Assembly (NCBI RefSeq): GCF_003860125.1
Contig: NZ_RQYL01000005.1
Span: 1 to 64,000, forward strand
Direction: 5' to 3'
Source: Fretibacterium sp. OH1220_COT-178
GTDB taxonomy: Bacteria; Synergistota; Synergistia; Synergistales; Aminobacteriaceae
Length of the DNA: 64,000 bases
In this document: piece by piece, positions 52,042 to 61,065 of the stretch
Numbering within the stretch: position 1 is the stretch's first letter
Layout of the letters: the number at the start of each line of letters is the position of its first letter
Program-made: the position numbers and the translations under genes
Notes under the pieces: model-generated
Seen by the model: only the letters and a program-made list of their open reading frames with translations
The model's database searches: none
Told to the model about the DNA's origin: nothing

Positions 52042-52902
52042 TTGGGACAAGTATTGTTTAACGGACTGTACACAGGGGCTCAGTACGCGTTGATCGCCCT
52101 GGGGCTGACGCTGATCTTCGCCCTGATGAACGTCCTCAACTTCGCTCACGGACAGCTTTATGTCCTGGGCGGATTCGTCACCTATTACATCTACGGCGGC
52201 ATGAAGCTGCCGTTCTTCGTCGCCCTGATCGCGTCCGCACTGACCCTGGCCGCGGTGGGCTGTCTTTTCGAGCTTTTCTTCTTCCGTCCCGTTCTTCGTC
52301 GCAGCGCCCGCGAGGAGAGCTCGATGCTTCTCTCCGCCGGAACGGCCATGATGGTGGAGAGCCTCGTCCTCATCTTCTTCGGGGAGAAGCACCGCGGGGT
52401 CCCCGCCGTCATCGGCGGGGTCTTCAACGTAGGCGGCGTCTTCATCCCCAAGGGAAGGCTTCTCGTGATCGGCCTCTCCTGCCTGTTCATCGCAGTATTC
52501 ATCCTTTTCATGCGCTACACCCGTCCCGGCCGGGCCCTGAGGGCCATGGCTCAGGACGCCGAGACCGCCCGCCTGATGGGAGTCAACGTGGGACGCTACG
52601 CCATCCTGGGTTGGGCCCTCGCGGCGATGCTGGCCGGCCTGGCGGGCGCGATGCTGGTGCCCATCTCGGGGGTCAACGCGGGGCTGGGGCAGTGGATCTC
52701 CGTCAAGGCCTTCATCATGGTCATGATCGGCGGGGCCGGAGCCATCTCGGGGGCCATACTCGGCGGGCTCACTCTAGGTATGCTCGAGTCCTGGGGCTAC
52801 TACTTCTTCCCCGGCGGAGAGACGTACCTGATCATCTTCGCGGCACTGATCGTCTTCCTTGCCCTGCGTCCGAACGGCCTGATGGGCAAGGCCGTCAGCT
52901 AG
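52042..52902 (+). CDS. Liv-type ABC transporter permease (LivH)
   Basis: A 286-residue LivH-family permease with about eight helices. It has NGLYTGAQYALIALGLTLIF, the family's N-terminal signature, NFAHGQLYVLGGF, and the EAA-like loop RALRAMAQDAETARLMGVNVGR followed by GAMLVPISG and MIGGAGAISGAILGG. I prefer the TTG at 52042 over that at 52036 because AGGAGGGA (52028-52034) would otherwise abut the start. It is the second gene of the five-gene importer. Confidence 0.92.
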   Translation: MGQVLFNGLYTGAQYALIALGLTLIFALMNVLNFAHGQLYVLGGFVTYYIYGGMKLPFFVALIASALTLAAVGCLFELFFFRPVLRRSAREESSMLLSAGTAMMVESLVLIFFGEKHRGVPAVIGGVFNVGGVFIPKGRLLVIGLSCLFIAVFILFMRYTRPGRALRAMAQDAETARLMGVNVGRYAILGWALAAMLAGLAGAMLVPISGVNAGLGQWISVKAFIMVMIGGAGAISGAILGGLTLGMLESWGYYFFPGGETYLIIFAALIVFLALRPNGLMGKAVS

Positions 52903-52915
52903 GGAGGGCGAACTC

Positions 52916-53929
52916 ATGAAACCGAAAAAAATCGCGCTGCTCGCGCTGTTTTTGTTGATCTATCTCGTGGGGATCCCCCTCGTCCTCAAAGGGAAACCCT
53001 ATTTTCTCGGGGTCCTGACCACCGCGTCCGTCCTGAGCGTGATCAGCGCCGGCGTCTGGCTGATCTTCTACATCGGCCGCATCAACATCGGTCAGGGAGC
53101 CTTCACCCTGGTGGGGGGCTATACCTCCGCCATCCTGGTCTCCCGGCTGGGTTGCTCCTTCTGGACCTCCCTGGTGGGCGCCGTCGTCGTGACGGTGTTG
53201 CTCAGCATCCTGATCGGGATGCCCCTGCTGCGCCTGAAGGGCGTCTATTTCTCGATGATCACCCTGAGCCTGACGGAGACGGCGCGTTTGGCGGCCCAGA
53301 GCTTTCCCTCGATCACCAACGGGGCCAAGGGCATCCTCAACCTGCCTCTGCCCGGGGCGCTGAAGATCGGCGGGCTGACCCTCGTGCCCGATTTCGCGAC
53401 GGTGGACAAGCACCTGGCCTTCTACTACCTCGGTGCGCTCCTCCTCATCGTGGGGTTCGCCGTGCTCTACAGGATCGTCAACAGCCGCCTGGGCTGGCTC
53501 TTCCGATCCCTGCAGCAGAACGAGGACCTGGCCTCCTCCTTCGGGGTCGACGTCCCCAGGCTGCGCGTGATCGCTCTGGCGATCTGCGCCGCGTTCGCCG
53601 GGGTCGGCGGCGCGTTCTTCGTCGCCATGCAGCAGTCCGTCTATCCTGCGTCCTTCACCGTTCAGGACTCCACCTACTTTCTGCTCTACTGCTTCCTCGG
53701 CGGCCTGGGCAGCGTCTGGGGGGCGCTCGTCGGGACGTTCGTGCTCTTCATCAGCTTCGAGATGCTCCAGGGGCTCAACCAGTATCAGCCCCTCATCTAC
53801 TCCCTGATCATGATCGGCATGATGCTCTGGCTGCCCAACGGGCTTCTGAGCCTCAAACTGCCCTGGGGGCGCAACCATTTCGTCTGCGCGGATGACTCTG
53901 CCCCGGAAGAAAGGGAGGTGGAGAGATGA
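52916..53929 (+). CDS. Liv-type ABC transporter permease (LivM)
   Basis: A 337-residue LivM-family permease. It has IGRINIGQGAFTLVGGYTSA, RLKGVYFSMITLSLTE, the EAA loop SLQQNEDLASSFGVDVPRLR and LLYCFLGGLGSVWGALVGTFVL. About nine helices are present. AGGGAGGG lies 7 nt before the ATG. Its stop overlaps the ATPase start (ATGA). Confidence 0.92.
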   Translation: MKPKKIALLALFLLIYLVGIPLVLKGKPYFLGVLTTASVLSVISAGVWLIFYIGRINIGQGAFTLVGGYTSAILVSRLGCSFWTSLVGAVVVTVLLSILIGMPLLRLKGVYFSMITLSLTETARLAAQSFPSITNGAKGILNLPLPGALKIGGLTLVPDFATVDKHLAFYYLGALLLIVGFAVLYRIVNSRLGWLFRSLQQNEDLASSFGVDVPRLRVIALAICAAFAGVGGAFFVAMQQSVYPASFTVQDSTYFLLYCFLGGLGSVWGALVGTFVLFISFEMLQGLNQYQPLIYSLIMIGMMLWLPNGLLSLKLPWGRNHFVCADDSAPEEREVER

Positions 53930-54708
53930 GCGCTCCGCTCATGGAGGTCAGGAATCTGACCAAGCGCTTCGGGGGACTGGCGGCCGTGAACGACGTCTCC
54001 TTCTCGGTCACGGAGGGGGAGATCCTGAGCGTCATCGGCCCCAACGGGGCGGGAAAGAGCACGCTCTTCAAGCTGATCTCGTCCTTCCTCTCCGTCAGCT
54101 CCGGCAAGGTCGTCTATCGGGGGGAGGACATCACCTCGATGTCGCCCCATCTGGTCGCCCGCAAGGGAATCGTCCGGACCTTCCAGGAGACGACGATCTT
54201 CCGCAACATGACGGCCATCGACAACGTCGTGGTGGCCCACCACCTGCAGAGCACGGCATCCCTGCCCGGCTTCTTCCTCGGGACTCCGGCGGCGCGGAGC
54301 GACGAGGCCCGTTTCCGGGAGAGCGCCGCGGAGATCCTCGACTACCTGGGGCTCGGGGATGTGAAGGAGATGCTGGCCTCCACGCTGCCGCACGGCTACC
54401 TCCGCGCCCTGGGCATCGCCATCGGGATGGCGGCCCGACCGAAACTGCTGCTTCTGGACGAACCCTTCGCCGGCATGAACTCCGACGAGACGGAGCACGC
54501 GATGCAGATGGTGCGCGGCATTCGCGACCGGGGCGTCACGGTGCTGCTGGTGGAGCACGACATGCCCGCCGTCATGAGCATCAGCGACCGGATCGTGGTG
54601 CTGAACTTCGGCAAGAAGATCGCGGAGGGCGTCCCTGCCGCGATACAATCGGACGAGGCGGTTATCGAGGCCTACCTTGGCCGTGAGGATGAGGAGGTGG
54701 GGTTCTGA
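53926..54708 (+). CDS. Liv-type ABC transporter ATP-binding protein (LivG)
   Basis: A 260-residue ABC ATPase of the LivG subgroup. It has Walker A GPNGAGKST, the LivG-type GIVRTFQETTIFRNMTAIDNVVVAHH and Walker B LLLLDEPFAGMNSDETEH. The signature reads LPHGYLRALGIAIGMAA in place of LSGGQ; the divergent form LPYGxxR is normal for LivG. It ends with an H-loop LLVEHDM. It overlaps both neighbours. Confidence 0.93.
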   Translation: MSAPLMEVRNLTKRFGGLAAVNDVSFSVTEGEILSVIGPNGAGKSTLFKLISSFLSVSSGKVVYRGEDITSMSPHLVARKGIVRTFQETTIFRNMTAIDNVVVAHHLQSTASLPGFFLGTPAARSDEARFRESAAEILDYLGLGDVKEMLASTLPHGYLRALGIAIGMAARPKLLLLDEPFAGMNSDETEHAMQMVRGIRDRGVTVLLVEHDMPAVMSISDRIVVLNFGKKIAEGVPAAIQSDEAVIEAYLGREDEEVGF

Positions 54709-55448
54709 TGCTGGAAGCCAAGAATATGAACATCACCTACGACTGCGTTCGGGCGCTTCGCGGCGTCTCCGTCTCGTTGAAGAGCGGGGAGATCGTGACG
54801 CTCATAGGGGCGAACGGGGCGGGCAAGACCTCGGTGCTCCGCGCGATCACGGGGCTTCGCCGTCTGGACTCCGGCGAGATCACCTTCGAGGGCGAACGGA
54901 TCGACCGCCTCTCGGTGGAGGAGATCGTGGAGCGGGGGATCACCATGGTCCCGGAGGGGCGTCACGTCTTTCCGCTGATGACGGTCAAGGACAACCTGCT
55001 GATGGGGGCCTTCCTGCGCCGCAAGCGTGCGGAGATCGAGGAGTCCCTGGAACAGGTTTTCGCCCGTTTCCCCCGGCTCAAGGAAAGGATCGGCCAGATT
55101 GCGGGGACCATGAGCGGCGGCGAACAGCAGATGCTCGTCATCGGCCGCGGGCTGATGGCGCGTCCCAAGCTCCTGCTGCTGGACGAGCCGTCGCTGGGGG
55201 TGGCGCCCATCTTCGTTCAGGAGATCGCCCGAGCCATCGTCCAGATCAACCGAGAGGACAAGGTCGGCATCATCCTGGTGGAGCAGAACTCCCGCATGGC
55301 CCTTAAGATCTCCCACCGTGCCTACGTGATGGTGACGGGACGGGTCGCCCTGGAGGGCGATTCGGCGGCCCTGCGCGACGACGAGCGGGTGCGCAAGGCC
55401 TACCTGGGCGGAGAGGTCGATGGCTCCACATCGTCCTCAAACAACTGA
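54708..55448 (+). CDS. Liv-type ABC transporter ATP-binding protein (LivF)
   Basis: A 246-residue LivF-type ABC ATPase. It has GANGAGKTSVLRAITG (Walker A), TMVPEGRHVFPLMTVKDNLLMGA, the signature MSGGEQQMLVIGRGLM and LLLLDEPSLGVAP (Walker B). The H-loop is LVEQNSRMALKISH, with Gln replacing His as is usual in this group. It starts on the last base of livG and ends 2 bp before the second amidohydrolase, so the importer and that enzyme are one transcription unit. Confidence 0.93.
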   Translation: MLEAKNMNITYDCVRALRGVSVSLKSGEIVTLIGANGAGKTSVLRAITGLRRLDSGEITFEGERIDRLSVEEIVERGITMVPEGRHVFPLMTVKDNLLMGAFLRRKRAEIEESLEQVFARFPRLKERIGQIAGTMSGGEQQMLVIGRGLMARPKLLLLDEPSLGVAPIFVQEIARAIVQINREDKVGIILVEQNSRMALKISHRAYVMVTGRVALEGDSAALRDDERVRKAYLGGEVDGSTSSSNN

Positions 55449-55450
55449 CC

Positions 55451-56809
55451 ATGAACACAAGCCTTTTTTCCTGTACGATCACGAACGGCCTCGTCGCGAC
55501 CCCCTCGGGGGTCGTCGAGGCCGATATCGGAATAGCCGACGGTAAAATCGCGGCCCTGGCCGCCAGAGGAATGCTCGGCGGGGGGGAGCGCGTCCTCGAC
55601 GCGGCGGGCAAGCTGGTTCTGCCGGCTGTGGTCGACGCACACGTCCACTTCAACGACCCGGGGCTCCCCGAACGCGAGGACATGGCGACGGGCACCGCCG
55701 CGGCTGCGGCCGGCGGGGTCGGTACGGTCGTCGACATGCCGCTCTCCGGCGCTCCGGCCGTGACCTCGGTGGAGACTCTGGAGCTCAAGAAACGCGCCGC
55801 CGCGGAGCGCGCGGTGGTGGACTACGCCCTGTGGGGCGGTCTGGTGGACGACAACGTCTCTGAGCTGCGCGCGATGCGTGATGCCGGGGCGATCGCCTTC
55901 AAGGCGTTCACCTGTTTTGCGGGCAACGATTTCCCCTACGCCCGGCCGGAGGTCCTCTACCGGGGCCTGATCGAGGCGAAACGGAGCGATCTTCTGGTGG
56001 GCGTTCACTGCGAGGACGAGGGCCTGACCTCGTCCCTGGAGCGGAGAGCCCGGGAGGAAGGGCGCAGCGGCGCACGCGACTTTCTGGACGCCCACGCGCC
56101 CGTCACCGAGCTTCTGGCCGTCGACGCGCTGCTCGAGATGGCCCGCTCCACGGGGGCTCGGGTGCACATCTGTCACGCCACCCTGCCGGAGGTCATCGAC
56201 CGGGCCTCCCGGGCCCGGGGGGAAGCACGGGTCACGGTGGAGACCTGTCCCCACTACCTGATCTTCTCCGACGCCGATCTGGATCGCCTGAAGGGCGTCC
56301 TGAAGTGCACGCCCCCCGTGCGGAGCCGCGAGAGCATCGAGGGCCTCTGGGAGCGCGTCCTGAACGGTTCGGTGGACGTGATCTCCTCGGACCACTCGCC
56401 CTCGACGGCGGCGCAGAAGAACCCCGCGAGCGGCAGCTTCTGGGACATGTGGGGTGGGGTGCAGGGCGTTCAGACGATGCTTCCGGCGCTCTTCACCCAT
56501 GGCGTGAAGCGTCGGGGCATGAGCGTGGAGGCCCTGGTGCGTCTGGTCTGCGAGAACCCCGCGCGCCTGATGGGCCTCTATCCCCGAAAAGGGGCCGTCC
56601 GCATCGGCAGCGACGCGGATCTCACGATCCTGGATCCGGATGCGCGGTGGACGCTGGCCCCCGAGATGCTGCTTCACAAGAACAAGCACAGCCCCTACAT
56701 TGGGATGGAGTTCGAGGGGCGCGTCACGGCGACGCTGGTGCGTGGTGCGGTCGTCTTCGACGGGGAGAAGATAACGGCGTCACCGGGGACGGGGCGGCTT
56801 TTGAGCTGA
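55451..56809 (+). CDS. Allantoinase/dihydropyrimidinase-type amidohydrolase, copy 2
   Basis: A 452-residue cyclic amidohydrolase. Metal ligands are DAHVHFNDPG (HxH), the lysine in AFKAFTCF, GVHCEDEG, HICHATLPE and SSDHSPS. It shares the overall layout with the copy at 49036 but is clearly divergent, for example FTCFAGND instead of FLGPVSPD after the lysine, a substrate-loop region. The two probably handle different ring compounds or enantiomers. It starts 2 bp after livF and lies just upstream of an ATZ/TRZ amidohydrolase. Confidence 0.92.
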   Translation: MNTSLFSCTITNGLVATPSGVVEADIGIADGKIAALAARGMLGGGERVLDAAGKLVLPAVVDAHVHFNDPGLPEREDMATGTAAAAAGGVGTVVDMPLSGAPAVTSVETLELKKRAAAERAVVDYALWGGLVDDNVSELRAMRDAGAIAFKAFTCFAGNDFPYARPEVLYRGLIEAKRSDLLVGVHCEDEGLTSSLERRAREEGRSGARDFLDAHAPVTELLAVDALLEMARSTGARVHICHATLPEVIDRASRARGEARVTVETCPHYLIFSDADLDRLKGVLKCTPPVRSRESIEGLWERVLNGSVDVISSDHSPSTAAQKNPASGSFWDMWGGVQGVQTMLPALFTHGVKRRGMSVEALVRLVCENPARLMGLYPRKGAVRIGSDADLTILDPDARWTLAPEMLLHKNKHSPYIGMEFEGRVTATLVRGAVVFDGEKITASPGTGRLLS

Positions 56810-56830
56810 GCCCCGTCCGGGGGCACAGCG

Positions 56831-58372
56831 ATGGAACGGGAGAGTCGGAATTTGATGACTTTGGATGGGACCAGGAAGCACGCGGACCTCGTCCTGAGAC
56901 GGGGTACCGTGATCGCGATGGACCCGAAGCGGCGCATTCTGGAGAACGCATCCGTGGCCGTGGAGGGAACGCGGATCGCGGCCGTGGGTCCCGCGGAGGA
57001 GATCGAGGCGGCCTACCGGGCCGAGAGGGAGATCGACTGCCTTCACAAGGCGATTCTGCCGGGACTGATCGACGCCCACGGACACGCGGGGCACGCGCTC
57101 CTCAAGACGATCGGTGCGGACACCCGCAGCCATTGGATGCACATCGCGACGCCGACGTACCATCACTACACGACGGACGAATTCTGGTACGTCGAGGCGC
57201 GCCTGGCGGCGCTGGAGCGTTTGAAGATGGGGGTGACCTGCGGAGTCAGCGTCATCAGCTCGGCTCAACGCAGCGACGACCCGATATTTGGAAGCAACAA
57301 CGCACGCGGTTACGCCGACGTGGGCGTTCGGGGGATCGTGGCCGTCGGCCCCTGCAATCCGCCCTTCCCGCGGAAGTTCAGTCGGTGGAGAGACGGCGTC
57401 CGCCACGAGGTGGAGGTCCCCTTCGAGAGGATGATGGAGGGGGCCGAGGCCGTCATCGAGGCTTGGAACGGCGGGGCCGACGGGCGCATTCGGGTCTTCA
57501 TTGCGCCGTTCGTCCTGTTGACCTCGATCTTCGGTTCCGGTCCCTCGGCTGCGGACGTCGCCGTGGCCCTGTCGGATCACGACCGGCTGATGATGCGCCG
57601 GGTCCGGGAGGTTGCGGCCAAGCACGGGGTCCGCATTCACACGGAGGCGTTCGGCGGCATGATCCGTCTCGCGCGGCGCTGCGAGCACGCCCTCCTGGGG
57701 CCGGATGTGCATATCCAGCACTGCACCGGCATCTCCTTCGAGGAGGCCATGATCCTGGCGGAGACGGGGACCCACGTGACCAGCGCGCCCGGCTACGGAC
57801 AGATCAACGGGCGTTGTCCGATCCCCGAGTTGATCGGGCTGGGGGCCAACGTCGCGATCACGACGGACGGGAACTCGCCGTCCACGCCGTTCGACCTCCT
57901 TCAGGCCGCCCGGCAGACCCAGCTGATCCAGCGGATGCTCTGCCGCGACCCCTTCCTGATTCCCAACGGCAAGGCGCTCGAGATGATCACGATCGATGCC
58001 GCCAAGGCGCTGGGCTGGGACGACGAGATCGGCTCGCTCGAGCCGGGGAAGCAGGCGGACATCGCCGTCATCAACCTATGGCAGCCTCACCTGGTCCCCA
58101 ACGTCATGCCGGTGCACCGCGTGATCTGCGAGTCCGTGGGGCACGACGTGGAGACCGTCGTCGTGGCCGGACGCGTGCTGATGGAGGGGCGCCGCGTTCT
58201 GTCCGTGGACGAGGACGAGGTGCTGAGCGAGGGGGAGGCGGAGGCTCGCCGTCTGATCGAGCGCGCCGGATTGGAACGGCACATGGCGTTGCCGAGTACC
58301 TTTTGGGGGCACGCACAGGGCTGGCTGGACGAGCAGCGGGTGGATTACGACTCGCTCCCGAGCCGGCCTTAG
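56831..58372 (+). CDS. ATZ/TRZ-family amidohydrolase (deaminase/chlorohydrolase group)
   Basis: A 513-residue amidohydrolase of the group that includes guanine, adenosylhomocysteine and 5-methylthioadenosine deaminases and atrazine chlorohydrolase. Metal ligands visible are DAHGHAGH (HxH), HTEAFGG, HIQHCTGIS and the aspartate in AITTDGNSPS. The C-terminal LGWDDEIGSLEPGKQADIAVI closes the barrel domain. Next to allantoinases it may remove an amino group from a purine or ureide (inference). A later in-frame ATG (56855) is a possible start. The next reading frame holds a fragment of a related enzyme. Confidence 0.88.
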   Translation: MERESRNLMTLDGTRKHADLVLRRGTVIAMDPKRRILENASVAVEGTRIAAVGPAEEIEAAYRAEREIDCLHKAILPGLIDAHGHAGHALLKTIGADTRSHWMHIATPTYHHYTTDEFWYVEARLAALERLKMGVTCGVSVISSAQRSDDPIFGSNNARGYADVGVRGIVAVGPCNPPFPRKFSRWRDGVRHEVEVPFERMMEGAEAVIEAWNGGADGRIRVFIAPFVLLTSIFGSGPSAADVAVALSDHDRLMMRRVREVAAKHGVRIHTEAFGGMIRLARRCEHALLGPDVHIQHCTGISFEEAMILAETGTHVTSAPGYGQINGRCPIPELIGLGANVAITTDGNSPSTPFDLLQAARQTQLIQRMLCRDPFLIPNGKALEMITIDAAKALGWDDEIGSLEPGKQADIAVINLWQPHLVPNVMPVHRVICESVGHDVETVVVAGRVLMEGRRVLSVDEDEVLSEGEAEARRLIERAGLERHMALPSTFWGHAQGWLDEQRVDYDSLPSRP

Positions 58373-58419
58373 GCGGCTTTCGGGCCCTTGTCGGGAAAGG
58401 AGCGGCTTTCGGAATTGAG

Positions 58420-59211
58420 GACAAAACTGAGCGCAAAGTACATTGTGGCGTTCGTCTGCACGCGGCCCAGGGCTCCTTCGAGTACGGCTGGATCCGTAGG
58501 AAACAAGGGCTCACGCCGCTCCAGTATCTGGACAAGATAGGCTTTCTGGGCCGGACGACGTTGATCCCGCACGCCCTGTACGTTCCGGGATACGGCGACA
58601 TCCAGGATGGGCCTTCGGGCGACGACGTGGCGCTGCTGGCCCGCACGGGGACGACCGTCATCCACTGTCCCCTGGTCTACGCCCGATCGGGGGTGGCGCT
58701 GGAATCGTTTGGGCGCTACCGCAGGGCGGGGGTCAACATGGCGATGGGCACGGACACCTTCCCGCCCGACATGTTGGCGAACATCCGCATTGGCAGCATC
58801 ATGGCGCGCCGCGTCGATCGTTCCCTGGAGGGCAACACCTACGCGGACTTCTTCGAGGCGGCCACCCTGGGGGGCGCGCTGGCTCTGGGCCGCGAGGACC
58901 TGGGCCGCATCGCGGTGGGGGCACGGGCGGACATGATCGTCCTCGACCTCGACGGGCTGGACGTCGGTACGATCGACGACCCGCTGCGGACCATCGTCAA
59001 CTCCGGGACCTCGCGGGAGGTGCGCCATTCGATCATCGATGGCCGCTTCGTGATGCGCGACCGCGTGATCCCGGGCGTCGACGAGGCCGAACTGCGCGAT
59101 CGGGCGCAGGCCTATTACGAGAAGATGCGCATGGGGTACTGGGAGCGGAGCGATGGGTCTTTGCCCCCCGAGCGGCTCTTCCCCGGCTCGTTCCCGGAGG
59201 AGGGACGATAG
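58420..59211 (+). pseudogene. C-terminal remnant of an ATZ/TRZ amidohydrolase
   Basis: About 260 codons match the second half of an amidohydrolase. LHAAQGSFEY at the N-terminal end corresponds to the third metal-ligand region, then TPLQYLDKIGFL and IPHALYV follow. GTDTFPPDM carries the barrel aspartate, and LGREDLGRIAVGARADMIVL marks the end. The first half, including the HxH motif, is missing. There is no ATG, GTG or TTG at a sensible place upstream, though AAAGGAG at about 58395 precedes an ATT. It directly follows an intact paralogue. I infer a decayed or recombined gene copy rather than an active enzyme. Confidence 0.75.
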
Positions 59212-59242
59212 CCGCGGCAGGGGGACCGTTTCGTTCGGCCGG

Positions 59243-59285
59243 AAAAGGCGACGGACGCGGGGCGACGACCCCGCGTCCGTCGCCT
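59243..59285 (-). terminator. Long-stem terminator of the lyase operon
   Basis: AGGCGACGGACGCGGGG and its complement form a perfect 17-bp stem with a CGACGA loop. On the minus strand TTTT follows (complement of 59243-59246). It lies between the convergent amidohydrolase remnant and the lyase-like gene. Confidence 0.75.
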
Positions 59286-59388
59286 GGCCCTGCCGGTCCG
59301 CCACCCGCTCCCCCCGGGGAGGCCTTCGGCGTATTGGAAATGGCTTGGGGCGGCGGGAGCCGGAGAGGGCGGGACCGGAAAATTTTCG

Positions 59389-60930
59389 TCAGAAGCGAAG
59401 AGGGCCGGCAAACGCTTCCGCCCTGTCGAGGATCGTCCCGTCCCGTATCAGTGCGGCGATGTACTCCATGTCCTCGTGCATGGCGCGATCCTTCGTCAGG
59501 AAGGGCACCTTCTCGCGCACGAGATCCCGTACGGCCTTGGTCGCGGGGGAAGGGTTCGGGTCGTCGTAAAAATCCTGTGCCTGGCAGGCGTTCATCAGTT
59601 CGATGGCCAGGATGTACCGTGCGAGCCCGACGCTTTCGTAGGCTTTGATGGCGGCGTTGTATCCCATGGAAACGTAATCTTCCTGAAGGGCGCAGGTCGG
59701 CACGCTGTCCACGGTCGCGGGGTGGGCCTTCAGTCGTATTTCTCCGAGCAGCCCGGCCGCCGTGTACTGGGGAATCATGTAGCCGTTGCTTATGCCGGGG
59801 GTGGGGGTCAGAAAGGCCGGAAGTTCGCTGACGTGCTGATTGACCAGCCGGTCCAGCCTGCGTTCCGACATCTTGGCCAGATTGCCCATCGCGATGCAAA
59901 GGACATCCGCGGCGGTTCCCGCATAGGCTCCGTCGCAGTTGCACCCCATCAAAGCCGTTCCGGCACCGTCCTCCGTCTCGAAAATCTGCGGGTTGTCCAC
60001 CGTGGAGTTCAGTTCGATCTCCAGCGTTTCCACGCTGTCGCCGATCAGTTTGCGGACCGCGCCATGGAGTTGGGGGATGCAGCGCAGGGAGAGGGCATCC
60101 TGAACCCTGTAACCAGCGTATTTTTTTTGTATCCCGCTCCCCTCCAGGACCTTCCGGACGTTCGCGGCGGCGGCTCCCTGGTTGGGGTGCGGCCTGGTCC
60201 CCATGAGCATTTCATGCATCGCGCCCAGGTTGCCTTTCAGTCCCTCGAGGGACATGGCCCCGATCACATCGCTCGTCAGGGCGAGGATGGAGGCGTCGTA
60301 AGCGGCCAATGCGGACAGCGCGGTGACCGAAGTGGTCCCCGATACCAGGCTCAGCCCCTCCTTGGCTCCGATGTCGATGGGTTGGATTCCGGCCTGCACG
60401 AGCGCGTCGCCGCCCCGAAGTCGTTTCCCTCTGTACCAGGCGCTGCCCTCGCCGATCAGGACGAGAGCGATGTGCCCTTCCAACCCGAGATACCCGACCG
60501 AACCGTGCCCCGGGACATGGGGCACAATGTCGGCATTGAGCATGCGCCTCAAAACCTCCACGGTCTCCAAACGTATTCCGGTATGCCCCGTTCCCAAATG
60601 TTGAAGCAGAACCAACATCATGGCCCGGACGCACTCTTTTTCGAGCGGTTCTCCCACGGACACCGCGTGGGACAAAATGGTGTCGCGCTGAAAACGAGCG
60701 CGCTCTTCCCTACTCACATAGTGATTGACATTATCGCCAAGCCCGGTGGTGACGCCATAGACCACTCGTTCCTCGTCGGAGAAGCGCTCCACCAACCTGC
60801 GGCAGGCAGAGACCCTTTCTTTGTATTCCGGGGAGAATTCGACGTGCGCTCCGCAGCGGGCCACCGCCACAACGTCCGAAAGCGCCAGCCGATCTCCCAG
60901 CGTGACCGTCCCGATCTCTCCCGCCCGCAT
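59389..60930 (-). CDS. HAL/PAL-family ammonia-lyase homologue lacking the MIO triad
   Basis: A 513-residue aromatic amino acid lyase-fold protein. Family features are Y58 in VVYGVTTGLGDN, KEGLSLVSGTTSVTA, RVQDALSLRCIPQLHGA (Q277, R283), NSTVDNPQ and LQEDYVSMG (E417). The segment that makes the MIO electrophile (GSVG-ASG-DLAPLAH in HAL) reads GSVGYLGLEGHIALVL (residues 143-158) and has no Ala-Ser-Gly. The HAL Asn195 position is S197 and Tyr280 is L280. It therefore cannot deaminate by the known route. I chose the ATG at 60930 (GAAAGGGG upstream) over 60978. It is the first recognised family of a leftward group; its substrate is unknown. Confidence 0.85.
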   Translation of the reverse strand: MRAGEIGTVTLGDRLALSDVVAVARCGAHVEFSPEYKERVSACRRLVERFSDEERVVYGVTTGLGDNVNHYVSREERARFQRDTILSHAVSVGEPLEKECVRAMMLVLLQHLGTGHTGIRLETVEVLRRMLNADIVPHVPGHGSVGYLGLEGHIALVLIGEGSAWYRGKRLRGGDALVQAGIQPIDIGAKEGLSLVSGTTSVTALSALAAYDASILALTSDVIGAMSLEGLKGNLGAMHEMLMGTRPHPNQGAAAANVRKVLEGSGIQKKYAGYRVQDALSLRCIPQLHGAVRKLIGDSVETLEIELNSTVDNPQIFETEDGAGTALMGCNCDGAYAGTAADVLCIAMGNLAKMSERRLDRLVNQHVSELPAFLTPTPGISNGYMIPQYTAAGLLGEIRLKAHPATVDSVPTCALQEDYVSMGYNAAIKAYESVGLARYILAIELMNACQAQDFYDDPNPSPATKAVRDLVREKVPFLTKDRAMHEDMEYIAALIRDGTILDRAEAFAGPLRF

Positions 60931-61065
60931 TTTCGTCCCCTTTCGTTCGATGCCGAATCGTGCTCGATGAATCTTCAATCCTCAGAAACAAGGCCATGGG
61001 CTCCATTCGGCGATCTTTCCAGGCTCACGCCAAACCTCCGGTGCCGGTGCCGTGGGGCATAGGGC

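Noticed and set aside
56831-59211. Amidohydrolase and downstream fragment as one gene split by a frameshift
   Set aside because: The upstream gene is complete with its own barrel aspartate and C-terminus. The fragment repeats that C-terminal half, so it is a second copy.
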